Shown one piece after another: positions 1 through 6,614 of a stretch of DNA of 11,054 nucleotides (the first letter of the stretch is position 1; each line of letters begins with the position of its first letter). Source of the stretch: Labilibaculum sp. (GTDB taxonomy: Bacteria > Bacteroidota > Bacteroidia > Bacteroidales > Marinifilaceae). A program made the translations under genes and the position numbers. The stretch spans positions 1 through 11,054 of the forward strand of contig JADGFH010000076.1 in the NCBI GenBank assembly GCA_016743925.1, written 5' to 3'. The notes under the pieces are model-generated. The model saw only the letters and a program-made list of their open reading frames with translations. It searched no databases and had not been told where the DNA came from.

Positions 1-74
1 ATGTATAGCTATATATATGGCAGATAAACCATAATCCTTATTAAACTAGGCTCATATATGTTTACATTAGTAAT

Positions 75-129
75 TTACAATTCGAGTTACAATATGCAAT
101 TTGGCCTATTAGTTTAAATACAATTGTAA
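75..129. promoter_or_regulatory. Three TTACAAT-type half-sites upstream of the regulator promoter
   Basis: The heptamer TTACAAT occurs at 75-81 and again at 87-93 in the same orientation, 12 bp apart. Its inverse, ATTGTAA, lies at 123-129 inside the 10-bp palindrome TACAATTGTA (119-128). All three sit upstream of the predicted -33 box at 162. They could be binding sites for the adjacent HTH protein or another regulator. The region is very AT-rich, so chance is a real alternative. Confidence 0.2.
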
Positions 130-161
130 ACCACAAATGTGAATATTAATTCCTTTCCTAT

Positions 162-192
162 TTTGACTTTTGTAAAATTTGTTCTATGTTTG
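162..192 (+). promoter_or_regulatory. Bacteroidota-type primary promoter for the XRE regulator
   Basis: A TTTG box at 162-165 is followed by exactly 19 bases and then TATGTTTG at 185-192. This fits the known Bacteroidota housekeeping consensus (TTTG, 19-21 bases, TAnnTTTG) at every defined position. Transcription would start near 199, leaving a leader of about 45 nt before the ATG at 244. Confidence 0.7.
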
Positions 193-201
193 TTACATAA
201 A

Positions 202-225
202 TGAAATTAACATCTGTAAATTTCA
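202..225. promoter_or_regulatory. Possible operator: inverted repeat at the predicted transcript start
   Basis: TGAAATT (202-208) and AATTTCA (219-225) form perfect 7-bp arms around a 10-bp spacer, directly downstream of the predicted start site. The position suits a repressor site, possibly autoregulation by the HTH gene that follows. This is inferred from position only, and AT-rich arms are easily met by chance. Confidence 0.25.
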
Positions 226-243
226 CATTTAAACACTTTTAGT

Positions 244-672
244 ATGAAAAATAGAATTGTACAGCTAATTAATAACGAAGGATTAACCTCTTCTAAATTT
301 GCAGATACCATTGGAGTTCAGCGATCTAGCATCTCTCATATCCTTTCAGGAAGGAATAAGCCTAGCTTAGACTTCATTCAAAAAATTATGGCTGCATTTC
401 CATCTATTAATATCAATTGGCTTATAGCTGGAGAAGGTGAAATGTATGGATCCAAAGGAGCAGATACTTTATTCTCAGAGATGGAAACAGATCATTTAAC
501 TACCGAAAATCAAGTCAATCAACCTCCTAAGCTAAATCGTGAGCCAACTCCTGATAATAGCTTAAAAGCGGACCCTATGCTTGGGATGAATTCGTTTGCC
601 CCTGGTAAACAGATTGAGAAAGTAGTTGTGTTTTATACAGACAAAACTTTTATGCAATACAATCCTTCGTAA
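244..672 (+). CDS. XRE-family helix-turn-helix transcriptional regulator
   Basis: This is a small cytoplasmic DNA-binding protein of 142 residues. Residues about 3-60 form a Cro/C1-type HTH: the segment SSKFADTIGVQRSSISHIL covers the turn and recognition helix, followed by SGRNKPSLDFIQKI and the NWLIAGEGEM tail typical of this family in Bacteroidota. Residues about 70-120 are a polar, low-complexity linker. A short conserved-looking end (KQIEKVVVFYTDKTF) closes the protein, a C-terminal pattern I associate with similar chromosomal regulators of this phylum. It has its own promoter upstream, and the next gene, pyrK, begins 61 bp downstream behind its own likely -7 box. Its target is unknown: adjacency to pyrK-pyrD is suggestive but does not show that it regulates pyrimidine synthesis. 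The ATG at 244 is the only start that keeps the first HTH helix intact. Confidence 0.85.
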   Translation: MKNRIVQLINNEGLTSSKFADTIGVQRSSISHILSGRNKPSLDFIQKIMAAFPSININWLIAGEGEMYGSKGADTLFSEMETDHLTTENQVNQPPKLNREPTPDNSLKADPMLGMNSFAPGKQIEKVVVFYTDKTFMQYNPS

Positions 673-684
673 GCATTTTTCGCT

Positions 685-692
685 TATCTTTG
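685..692 (+). promoter_or_regulatory. Likely -7 promoter element for pyrK-pyrD
   Basis: TATCTTTG matches the Bacteroidota -7 consensus TAnnTTTG and lies 41 bp before the pyrK ATG, in the short gap after the regulator gene. No good TTTG box is present 19-21 bases upstream, so only the -7 half is supported. Confidence 0.45.
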
Positions 693-733
693 CCTGGATT
701 TTTACTTAACAGTTTAAAATACAACTAGGCACC

Positions 734-1495
734 ATGAAAAAATTAGTACAGGACTTTGAAGTACTGCACAAAGAAGAGCTTAATAAAGACAATTTTGTCT
801 TGGAAATAAAGGCATTTGAAGCTTTGCCTGACATTAAACCAGGTCAATTTGTTAATGTTCTTGTAGAAAATGCAAACAATACCTTCCTTAGAAGACCTTT
901 ATCAATCCATTTTGTTGATTACGACAAAAATATCATCAAATTATACATTAAAAGGATTGGTGAAGGAACCAACAAGCTTGGAGAATTAAAGATTGGGGAT
1001 AAATTAAACCTTATTTACCCTCTAGGAAACCAATATTCTATCCCTAAAAACTCAAAAACACTACTTGTAGGTGGCGGCTGTGGCGTTGCTCCTTTATTGT
1101 ACTTAGCAAAGCATTTAAAAGAAGCTGGAAACGAAGTGACTACAATTCTAGGAATTCGCTCAGCTGACGATGCTATTGAGCTTGACCATTACAATGAGTA
1201 TGGGCGTGTATTCATTACTACAGAAGACGGTACAATGGGTGAAAAGGGCTATCCTACGCAACATTCTGTTCTTAACGAGGACTTCGACTACTCTTTTACA
1301 TGTGGTCCAGATCCAATGATGAAGGCTGTTGCTGCCTTTTCTAAGAGCAAGAATATTCCATGTGAAGTTTCACTTGAAAATACAATGGCATGCGGAATAG
1401 GAGCTTGTTTATGCTGCGTAACCGACACAAAAAGAGGTAATATATGTACTTGCACTGAAGGTCCAGTGTTTAATATAAATGAATTGAAATGGTAA
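734..1495 (+). CDS. pyrK: Dihydroorotate dehydrogenase B, electron transfer subunit (PyrK)
   Basis: PyrK is the FAD and [2Fe-2S] subunit that passes electrons from dihydroorotate oxidation in PyrD to NAD+, in de novo pyrimidine synthesis. The 253-residue length is normal. Residues 1-100 form the ferredoxin-reductase-like FAD domain with the flavin-binding RRPLSI motif (53-58). Residues about 108-200 form the nucleotide-binding domain with GGGCGVAPL (113-121) and TCGPDPMM (189-196). The C-terminal cluster domain has C220, C225 and C228 in the CGIGACLCC block, with C240 in CTEGPVF as the likely fourth ligand. Extra cysteines C227 and C238 lie beside these ligands. The stop codon overlaps the start of pyrD, as expected for subunits made together. 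The assignment is firm because the cysteine pattern and the partner gene agree. Confidence 0.95.
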   Translation: MKKLVQDFEVLHKEELNKDNFVLEIKAFEALPDIKPGQFVNVLVENANNTFLRRPLSIHFVDYDKNIIKLYIKRIGEGTNKLGELKIGDKLNLIYPLGNQYSIPKNSKTLLVGGGCGVAPLLYLAKHLKEAGNEVTTILGIRSADDAIELDHYNEYGRVFITTEDGTMGEKGYPTQHSVLNEDFDYSFTCGPDPMMKAVAAFSKSKNIPCEVSLENTMACGIGACLCCVTDTKRGNICTCTEGPVFNINELKW

Positions 1496-2403
1496 ATTTG
1501 GAAGTGAAACTTAAGGATTTAGTTCTTAAGAATCCAGTTATGACTGCCTCAGGAACCTTTGGCTTTGGAGAAGAATTCGAGGATTTTATCGATTTAAGCG
1601 ATTTAGGGGGTATTATAGTTAAAGGAACCACTAGATATCACCGTGAGGGAAACCCTTACCCTAGAATGGCTGAAACGCCTTCAGGCATGTTAAATGCTGT
1701 AGGCTTGCAGAATAAAGGTGTCGAAAACTTCTGCAAAGACATTTACCCAAGAATAAAAGACTATCAGACCAATGTAATGGTTAATGTTTCAGGTTCGATT
1801 ATAGGGGATTACGTGGAAACAGCCGCTATGATCAATGAATTGGAGCATATACCGGGCATTGAATTGAATATCTCTTGTCCGAACGTTAAAGAAGGCGGTA
1901 TGGCCTTTGGAACTTCTTGTGCCTCTGCTGAAGAGGTGGTTCGTGAGGTGCGTAAGGTGTATAAAAAGCATCTAATGGTGAAATTATCGCCTAACGTGAC
2001 CGATATAACTGCGATTGCTAAAGCGGTTGAAGGACAAGGTGCTGATTCTGTGTCCTTAATCAATACACTATTAGGTATGGCTATTGATTCGGAGACGCGT
2101 AAGCCTCTTTTATCTACGGTTACGGGTGGTCTTTCGGGGCCTTGCGTGAAGCCGGTAGCACTTAGAATGGTATGGCAGGTTGCTCAGGCGGTAAACATTC
2201 CCGTGGTTGGCTTAGGCGGTATCATGAATGCCAAAGATGCTATTGAGTTCATTCTCGCTGGCGCAACAGCAATTCAAATCGGAACAGCTAATTTTATCGA
2301 TCCTCAGGTGAGTGTAAAGATCGCTAAGGGCATAAAAGAGTACATGATTCGTCATCAAGTGAGCGATATCAACGATTTGATTGGAGCTATCGACCTGGAA
2401 TAG
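1489..2403 (+). CDS. pyrD: Dihydroorotate dehydrogenase B, catalytic subunit (PyrD, class 1B)
   Basis: PyrD is the FMN-dependent catalytic subunit that oxidises dihydroorotate to orotate, the fourth step of UMP synthesis; electrons leave through PyrK. It is a 304-residue TIM barrel. The N-terminal NPVMTASGTFGFG and the VKGTT strand (44-48) fit the FMN site, NAVGLQNKG (69-77) the substrate loop, and NISCPNVK (127-134) carries the class 1 catalytic cysteine C130. GLGGI and ATAIQIGTANF near the C-terminus form the phosphate-binding end of the barrel. The ATG lies in ATGGTAA, so the first 7 bases overlap the end of pyrK, indicating translational coupling. There is no membrane helix, which excludes the quinone-linked class 2 enzyme. 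Confidence 0.96.
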   Translation: MVNLEVKLKDLVLKNPVMTASGTFGFGEEFEDFIDLSDLGGIIVKGTTRYHREGNPYPRMAETPSGMLNAVGLQNKGVENFCKDIYPRIKDYQTNVMVNVSGSIIGDYVETAAMINELEHIPGIELNISCPNVKEGGMAFGTSCASAEEVVREVRKVYKKHLMVKLSPNVTDITAIAKAVEGQGADSVSLINTLLGMAIDSETRKPLLSTVTGGLSGPCVKPVALRMVWQVAQAVNIPVVGLGGIMNAKDAIEFILAGATAIQIGTANFIDPQVSVKIAKGIKEYMIRHQVSDINDLIGAIDLE

Positions 2404-2415
2404 AGATAAATGAAA

Positions 2416-2474
2416 CATTAAAGATTTATTTCTTTAATTGGGGTTTAATCATTAAAGATTTATTTCTTTAATGA
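2416..2474. repeat. Exact 23-bp direct repeat, each copy self-complementary
   Basis: The same 23 bases occur at 2416-2438 and 2450-2472, separated by 11 bp. Each copy contains ATTAAAGA, six bases, then TCTTTAAT, so each can fold as a hairpin. Flanking bases extend the second copy to 10-bp arms (2449-2474). The element lies between the pyrD stop and the terminator. It may be a 3' stem-loop pair affecting mRNA end formation or stability, or a pair of protein sites. No T-run follows either hairpin, so neither looks like a terminator by itself. Confidence 0.7.
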
Positions 2475-2478
2475 AAAC

Positions 2479-2522
2479 AATAGGTTTACGGATGTGATTA
2501 CAGCTGTAAACCTATTGCTTTT
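2479..2522 (+). terminator. Intrinsic terminator after pyrD
   Basis: AATAGGTTTAC (2479-2489) pairs perfectly with GTAAACCTATT (2506-2516), an 11-bp stem with a 16-nt loop, followed by a T-rich tail (GCTTTT). It separates the pyr genes from the first cobamide block. Confidence 0.7.
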
Positions 2523-2595
2523 ATTGGCTTTATTCACTTAATTTGAATCTGTTAAAAATACAGAAAGTACATTTCAAATATTACTCATATTCAAT

Positions 2596-3624
2596 ATGTT
2601 ACAAGGACATGGCGATGACGCCTATCTCTATACACAGACCATAAATGCCAATTTCTCTACAAACATTTGGTATGGCGGTCAATCTAAAGACTTAAAAGCC
2701 TTTATTCAAGACAATTGGGATAAGATACATGCTTACCCAGAAGTCGCAGCTGAGAGTCTTTGCGATCTAATTGCTCAGGATTTATCAATCGATTCGGATC
2801 AGGTTTTGGCCTGTAATGGGGCTACTGAGGCCTTTTACCTTATTGCACAAGCCTACCACTCAAAGACTTCGACCATAATTATCCCGACTTTTGCTGAGTA
2901 TGAGGATGCATGTAAGGTTAATAAACATCAGCTTAATTACCTTAATTGGTCTGATTTGAAAGCTACCTCCCTTTTTAAAGGAGGTTTGGTTTGGCTTTGC
3001 AACCCTAATAATCCAGATGGGCGAATTGTTGAGAAGACTTTCCTCGAATCTCTTCTTAAAAACAATCCTAATTGTACTATTGTAGTAGATGAAGCCTATA
3101 TCGACTTTACTGATGCGATTTCATCGGCAATCGATTTGCTCGATATCTGTCCAAATTTGATTTTGGTGAAATCTCTGACAAAAAACTTCTCCATTCCCGG
3201 CCTGAGATTGGGCTATTTAATCGCAAACAAGGATATGGTACAGAATATTCGATTCTTCAAGCCTCCTTGGACGGTTAATTCCATCGCAATTGAGGCTGGA
3301 AAGTACATTATACAAAGGAAACAGCAATTTCTTCCTCCTGTAAAACAATACAAATCAGACCAAAAGGAATTTGCCGAAAAACTGGCTCAAATTCCACATC
3401 TCAAAATATGGCCTTCAAAAACATCTTACTTTTTGATCGAACTAGAGAAATCAACGGCTCCAGAGCTAAAAAAGCACCTAATTACTGAATTTGGACTGCT
3501 CATTCGTGATGCGAGCAACTTTCGAGGCCTGAATGAAAAGTTCATTCGTGTGGCCACACTTACAAAAGAAAAAAATCAACTTTTAATCGACGCACTAACG
3601 CAATGGAGCAAATTGAACTTATAA
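2596..3624 (+). CDS. cobD: Threonine-phosphate decarboxylase-like PLP enzyme (CobD)
   Basis: This is a fold-type I PLP enzyme of the histidinol-phosphate aminotransferase family (342 residues). In this setting it most likely decarboxylates L-threonine O-3-phosphate to (R)-1-amino-2-propanol phosphate, the linker of the cobamide nucleotide loop. The start MLQGHGDD followed by NFSTN resembles CobD proteins of Bacteroidota. PLP-site features are CNGATEAF (73-80), CNPNNPDG (135-142), D165-E-A-Y168, Schiff-base lysine K196 in SLTKNF, R204 in GLRLGY, and the carboxylate-binding arginine R318 in FIRVA. The end overlaps the cbiB start by 22 bp, and CbiB consumes its product. HisC cannot be excluded from motifs alone, but the neighbours favour CobD. 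The name cobD is used here in the Salmonella sense. Confidence 0.88.
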   Translation: MLQGHGDDAYLYTQTINANFSTNIWYGGQSKDLKAFIQDNWDKIHAYPEVAAESLCDLIAQDLSIDSDQVLACNGATEAFYLIAQAYHSKTSTIIIPTFAEYEDACKVNKHQLNYLNWSDLKATSLFKGGLVWLCNPNNPDGRIVEKTFLESLLKNNPNCTIVVDEAYIDFTDAISSAIDLLDICPNLILVKSLTKNFSIPGLRLGYLIANKDMVQNIRFFKPPWTVNSIAIEAGKYIIQRKQQFLPPVKQYKSDQKEFAEKLAQIPHLKIWPSKTSYFLIELEKSTAPELKKHLITEFGLLIRDASNFRGLNEKFIRVATLTKEKNQLLIDALTQWSKLNL

Positions 3625-4550
3625 TACTTCCTTTAATCATTGGCTATATTTTGGATCTGATTTTTGGAGATCCTCGTAATTGGCCTCACCCTATTGTTGG
3701 TTTTGGTAACATGATTAGCTTGGGCACGAATAAACTTAATCATGGCGAGCACCGAATTGCTAAAGGTGCTTTAATGAGTTTGAGTTTGAGCTTTTTCGTT
3801 TACATTTCATTTTTTCTCTTATCCAATTTCATATTGGGATTCGAAAAGTGGGCATTTATTGCATTTACATCTGTATTCGTATTTTACGGATTGGCAAATC
3901 GCAGTTTACTGCAAGAAGGTTACGAAGTATTTAAACATCTGGAGGAGAAAGGACTGGAAGCAGGGCAAAAACGCTTATCGTGGATTGTAGGCCGTGATAC
4001 CAAAGGGCTTAGCGAACAAGAAATACGCTTGGCGGTATTCGAAACCTTATCGGAAAACTTATCGGATGGCGTAGTTGCACCTCTTTTTTATTATGCAGTA
4101 GGTGGATTACCAGCTATGATGGCATACAAGATGATTAATACATTAGATTCTATGATTGGTTACAAGAATGATAAATACTTGTATTTTGGTCGGGCTGCTG
4201 CTCGTATCGATGATGCGGTCAACTTTATTCCTGCACGATTAACGGCCTTCTTAATGATTCTTGTTAGCCTGAGTTACAGAGGCTTTGTCTTTATTTTCCG
4301 ATATGGAAGATCACACATCAGTCCCAATGCAGGTTATCCAGAATCAGCTTTAGCAGGAATTCTAAACTGCCGCTTTGGTGGCGCACACGATTATGGTGGA
4401 AAATTGGTTGAGAAACCTTATATTGGTGAGATCGACAGAAAAATTGAAGACGTTGAAATAAAACGTGTTGCCTATATCAATCATGCTGTTTGTTTCTCAA
4501 TGATAATTATCATTACAGCTTTTTATTTTGGCATTAATTTCCTAGTTTAA
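3603..4550 (+). CDS. cbiB: Adenosylcobinamide-phosphate synthase (CbiB)
   Basis: CbiB is an integral membrane enzyme that amidates adenosylcobyric acid with aminopropanol phosphate, giving adenosylcobinamide phosphate (called CobD in the Pseudomonas naming). Length (315 residues) and conserved blocks are typical: GDPRNWPHPIVGFG (22-35), IVGRDT (128-133), ETLSENLSDGVVAP (147-160), YKMINTLDSMIGYK (175-188) and SPNAGYPESALAG (240-252). Hydrophobic segments lie near residues 5-21, 57-78, 84-97, 213-232 and 295-314. The ATG at 3603 sits inside the end of the cobD frame; it gives the expected short N-terminus before the first helix, so translation is probably coupled. Confidence 0.95.
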   Translation: MEQIELIILPLIIGYILDLIFGDPRNWPHPIVGFGNMISLGTNKLNHGEHRIAKGALMSLSLSFFVYISFFLLSNFILGFEKWAFIAFTSVFVFYGLANRSLLQEGYEVFKHLEEKGLEAGQKRLSWIVGRDTKGLSEQEIRLAVFETLSENLSDGVVAPLFYYAVGGLPAMMAYKMINTLDSMIGYKNDKYLYFGRAAARIDDAVNFIPARLTAFLMILVSLSYRGFVFIFRYGRSHISPNAGYPESALAGILNCRFGGAHDYGGKLVEKPYIGEIDRKIEDVEIKRVAYINHAVCFSMIIIITAFYFGINFLV

Positions 4551-4578
4551 TTTATTACAAAAAGACCAAGTATACAAT

Positions 4579-5091
4579 ATGATCCATCTTATTACAGGCG
4601 GGCAACGCTGTGGAAAAAGCGAATTTGCTGAAAAGTTAACTCTCGAACAATCAAATAACCCAGTCTATTTGGCAACATCGCGTGTTTGGGATGATGGACA
4701 TCGCGCACGTATCGAGGCACATAAAGCGCGTAGAGGTGAGCAATGGGAAAGCATTGAGGAGGAGAAAACGTTAAGTTCTCACGATTTTACAGGAAGAGTA
4801 ATCTTACTCGATTGTATTACACTATGGTTAACCAATATTTTCTTCGATAATGGTGAACAGGATGAGAAAACATTGGAAGAAGCAAAAGCCGAATTGGATC
4901 AGATTCTTGCTCAGAATTGTGATTGGATTATTGTGAGCAATGAAGTTGGTTTGGGTGGACATCCGGGCAACGAAATAGCGATGCGATTCAACGATTTACA
5001 GGGCTTAATCAACCAATACATCGCAGCTAAAGCAGATCGAGTTAGCCTTGTAATCTCGGGAATTCCTGTTGAAATTAAATCTCCCCAATAA
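4579..5091 (+). CDS. cobU: Adenosylcobinamide kinase / adenosylcobinamide-phosphate guanylyltransferase (CobU)
   Basis: CobU is a cytoplasmic bifunctional enzyme that phosphorylates adenosylcobinamide and then transfers GMP to it, giving adenosylcobinamide-GDP, the substrate of CobS. The 170-residue size is usual. The P-loop GGQRCGKS is at residues 7-14. H48 in EAHKARR is in the position of the histidine that carries GMP in the Salmonella enzyme. LLDCITLWLTN (about 76-86) is the Walker-B-like strand, and NEVGLGGHPGN followed by a late VISGIPVEIK completes the family pattern. It begins 28 bp after cbiB. The GGHPGN loop differs somewhat from the GxVPEN form I know from enterobacteria, which I take as lineage variation. 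Confidence 0.95.
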   Translation: MIHLITGGQRCGKSEFAEKLTLEQSNNPVYLATSRVWDDGHRARIEAHKARRGEQWESIEEEKTLSSHDFTGRVILLDCITLWLTNIFFDNGEQDEKTLEEAKAELDQILAQNCDWIIVSNEVGLGGHPGNEIAMRFNDLQGLINQYIAAKADRVSLVISGIPVEIKSPQ

Positions 5092-5140
5092 AATATGTTG
5101 ATAAAGCATAAAACGATTAATACGCAACGATCTCTTTTAT

Positions 5141-5148
5141 TATCTTTA
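5141..5148 (+). promoter_or_regulatory. Weak candidate -7 element before the lipoprotein gene
   Basis: TATCTTTA differs by one base from TAnnTTTG and lies 41 bp before the ATG at 5190, in the 98-bp gap after cobU. No TTTG box is found at the right distance. The gene may instead be read through from cobU. Confidence 0.2.
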
Positions 5149-5189
5149 TCAGTTTAGAAAAATAACAGACTAACAAAGCTAAAACTGCA

Positions 5190-6344
5190 ATGACCAAACT
5201 AACAATCAAATTTCTTTTCATCGCTTTAATTAGTTCCCTACTGATAAGCTCTTGCAAGCGGGTAGAAAAACAAAATCAAACGAATGAAACCATACGCGTA
5301 GGTGTTTTCGATAAAAATGGGGATAGCCCTTGGTGTATAATCGATGCCATTGAAGCACTACAAATCGATCCAAACATGGAGGCCGAAATGGTTCGTGCTT
5401 CTCAAATCATGTCTGGAGAATTGGATAATTTCGATGCGATTGTATTTCCAGGCGGCAGCGGGCGCGGTGAGACCCAAAGCTTGGGCGATGCGGGTATGGA
5501 AAAGCTGGTGAAAATGGTGAAAGAACAGGGCAAAGCCGTAGTAGGTATTTGCGCAGGTGCTTATATTATGACCAAAACGCCTGATTACCCGAGTTTGGAT
5601 TTGAATGGTTGTGAAGCCATTGACATTGAGCACGATCACAGAGGACATGCTTTGTCTAAATTCTCATTGACAAAAGAAGGTAAAGAGATTTTCCCTGAGT
5701 TAAAGGATAGAAAAATCTCATTCTGTCAGTATTACGAAGGTCCTGTTTTGGTTCCTGCCAAATCGGGCGCAAAATTTATAGAGTTGGCAACTATGCTTAG
5801 CGATGTGCACACCGTTGAAGGTGCTCCTGCTAATATGACAAACAACCGTCCCTTTGTAGTTGCTGCCCAGGTGGGTAAAGGAAGAGTGGCTTCATTTGTT
5901 GGTCACCCAGAGTGCACACCAGGTATGCGTTGGATGTTGCCTCGTATCGTTCGTTGGACCTGCGATAGAGAATTGGTTTCCTACCCAAAGAATGTGGTTC
6001 GCCCAGATTTCTTTAAAAATGAAATTATCTATACCAAAGAGATTAACGATTTACAGTCGAAATATCACAAGCAATTGACTGGCACAAGAGCTGAGAAATT
6101 GGAAGGTATCGAGAAAGTAATCGAACTGGCTTGTTGGTCGTCGAAAAAATGGATTCCTGGTATGCTTCGCGATAAGGATGCCATGGTGAGAGTAAAAGCC
6201 TCTTGGGCATTGATTCAATTGGAGCGTACCGATGCGATTCCTGATTTGGAAGTTGCCGTTTTAACCGAGAAAGATAAGAATGTTAAAATTGAATTGGAGA
6301 AGAATTTGAAAGCTCTAAAAGGGATTCTAGGCACAAATAGCTAG
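5190..6344 (+). CDS. Lipoprotein with glutamine-amidotransferase-like (BPL_N-type) domain and helical C-terminus
   Basis: This is a predicted envelope lipoprotein of 384 residues with unknown substrate. A short charged start and hydrophobic stretch end in the lipobox LISSC, placing the lipidated cysteine at C22. Residues about 35-262 resemble the class I glutamine-amidotransferase-like fold of BPL_N-type proteins: FPGGSGRG (86-93), the nucleophile-elbow GICAGAY (119-125) with C121, and GHPECT (238-243) with H239 and E241, which could complete a Cys-His-Glu triad. SFCQYYEGPVL (177-187) and the segment around 213-224 fit the substrate side of that domain. Residues about 284-378 are helical, with a HEAT-like stretch (MVRVKASWALIQL, then a second helix pair). 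It lies between cobU and a terminator, so it may be expressed with the cob genes, but no known cobamide enzyme has this architecture. A hydrolase, amidase or binding role is possible. Confidence 0.8.
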   Translation: MTKLTIKFLFIALISSLLISSCKRVEKQNQTNETIRVGVFDKNGDSPWCIIDAIEALQIDPNMEAEMVRASQIMSGELDNFDAIVFPGGSGRGETQSLGDAGMEKLVKMVKEQGKAVVGICAGAYIMTKTPDYPSLDLNGCEAIDIEHDHRGHALSKFSLTKEGKEIFPELKDRKISFCQYYEGPVLVPAKSGAKFIELATMLSDVHTVEGAPANMTNNRPFVVAAQVGKGRVASFVGHPECTPGMRWMLPRIVRWTCDRELVSYPKNVVRPDFFKNEIIYTKEINDLQSKYHKQLTGTRAEKLEGIEKVIELACWSSKKWIPGMLRDKDAMVRVKASWALIQLERTDAIPDLEVAVLTEKDKNVKIELEKNLKALKGILGTNS

Positions 6345-6363
6345 CGAATAGCTTATTATAAAA

Positions 6364-6407
6364 TATACAAAGCGGTCATCTCTACGGAAATGATCGCTTT
6401 TTGTATA
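6364..6407. terminator. Long imperfect hairpin terminator after the lipoprotein gene
   Basis: Bases 6364-6379 pair with 6390-6407 as a long stem containing one G-T pair and a two-base bulge, with a 10-nt loop. The downstream arm includes TTTTTG and the upstream arm has matching A residues, so it could act in either direction. It lies 20 bp past the stop and should end block 1. Confidence 0.6.
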
Positions 6408-6417
6408 CTCCAATACG

Positions 6418-6459
6418 TCATGCTCTGACTATAAGCAAACTGTGAATGTCAGGGTATGA
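6418..6459. other. Imperfect 12-bp inverted repeat, function unknown
   Basis: TCATGCTCTGAC (6418-6429) can pair with GTCAGGGTATGA (6448-6459) over 12 positions, two of them G-T, with an 18-nt loop. No T-run follows. It may be part of a structured RNA or a protein site, or be chance. Confidence 0.35.
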
Positions 6460-6490
6460 CTAAGATTTGTATACTAATTCTATTGAGAGC

Positions 6491-6507
6491 CTCACAAAAA
6501 AAGTGAG
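6491..6507. other. Small hairpin CTCAC/GTGAG with A-rich loop
   Basis: CTCAC (6491-6495) and GTGAG (6503-6507) form a 5-bp stem around seven A residues. On the minus strand the loop reads as a T-run, but inside the loop rather than after the stem, so it does not make a convincing terminator. Confidence 0.25.
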
Positions 6508-6518
6508 ACCCTCAAATT

Positions 6519-6614
6519 CTACAAACTAAATATCGGCACTTCCATCAACAAGACTTTAGTATTCGCCCCAGTCTTAAATTCAACTTTTCGAGTTTCGGTA
6601 ATGGCAAGACCACA
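6519..6614 (-). pseudogene. Possible C-terminal coding remnant on the minus strand
   Basis: Read on the minus strand, the stretch ending in a TAG at 6519-6521 is open for about 35 codons and yields a protein-like tail that includes ITETRKVEFKTG and ends VLLMEVPIFSL. It has no usable start and runs backward into the tandem array, where the frame closes. It could be the end of a gene destroyed by repeat growth, or a chance open stretch. I recognise no family. Confidence 0.2.

Noticed and set aside
1789..2063. Minus-strand ORFs opposite pyrD
   Set aside because: They are opposite a highly conserved enzyme gene and arise from its codon pattern, with no sign of an independent product.
2596..3624. 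Histidinol-phosphate aminotransferase (HisC) reading of the PLP enzyme
   Set aside because: The family is shared, but overlap with cbiB, proximity to cobU and the CobD-like N-terminus make threonine-phosphate decarboxylase the better call. No his genes are nearby.
5860..6078. 72-codon plus-strand ORF inside the lipoprotein gene
   Set aside because: It lies wholly inside a well-supported gene in another frame and resembles no family; it is a shadow frame.
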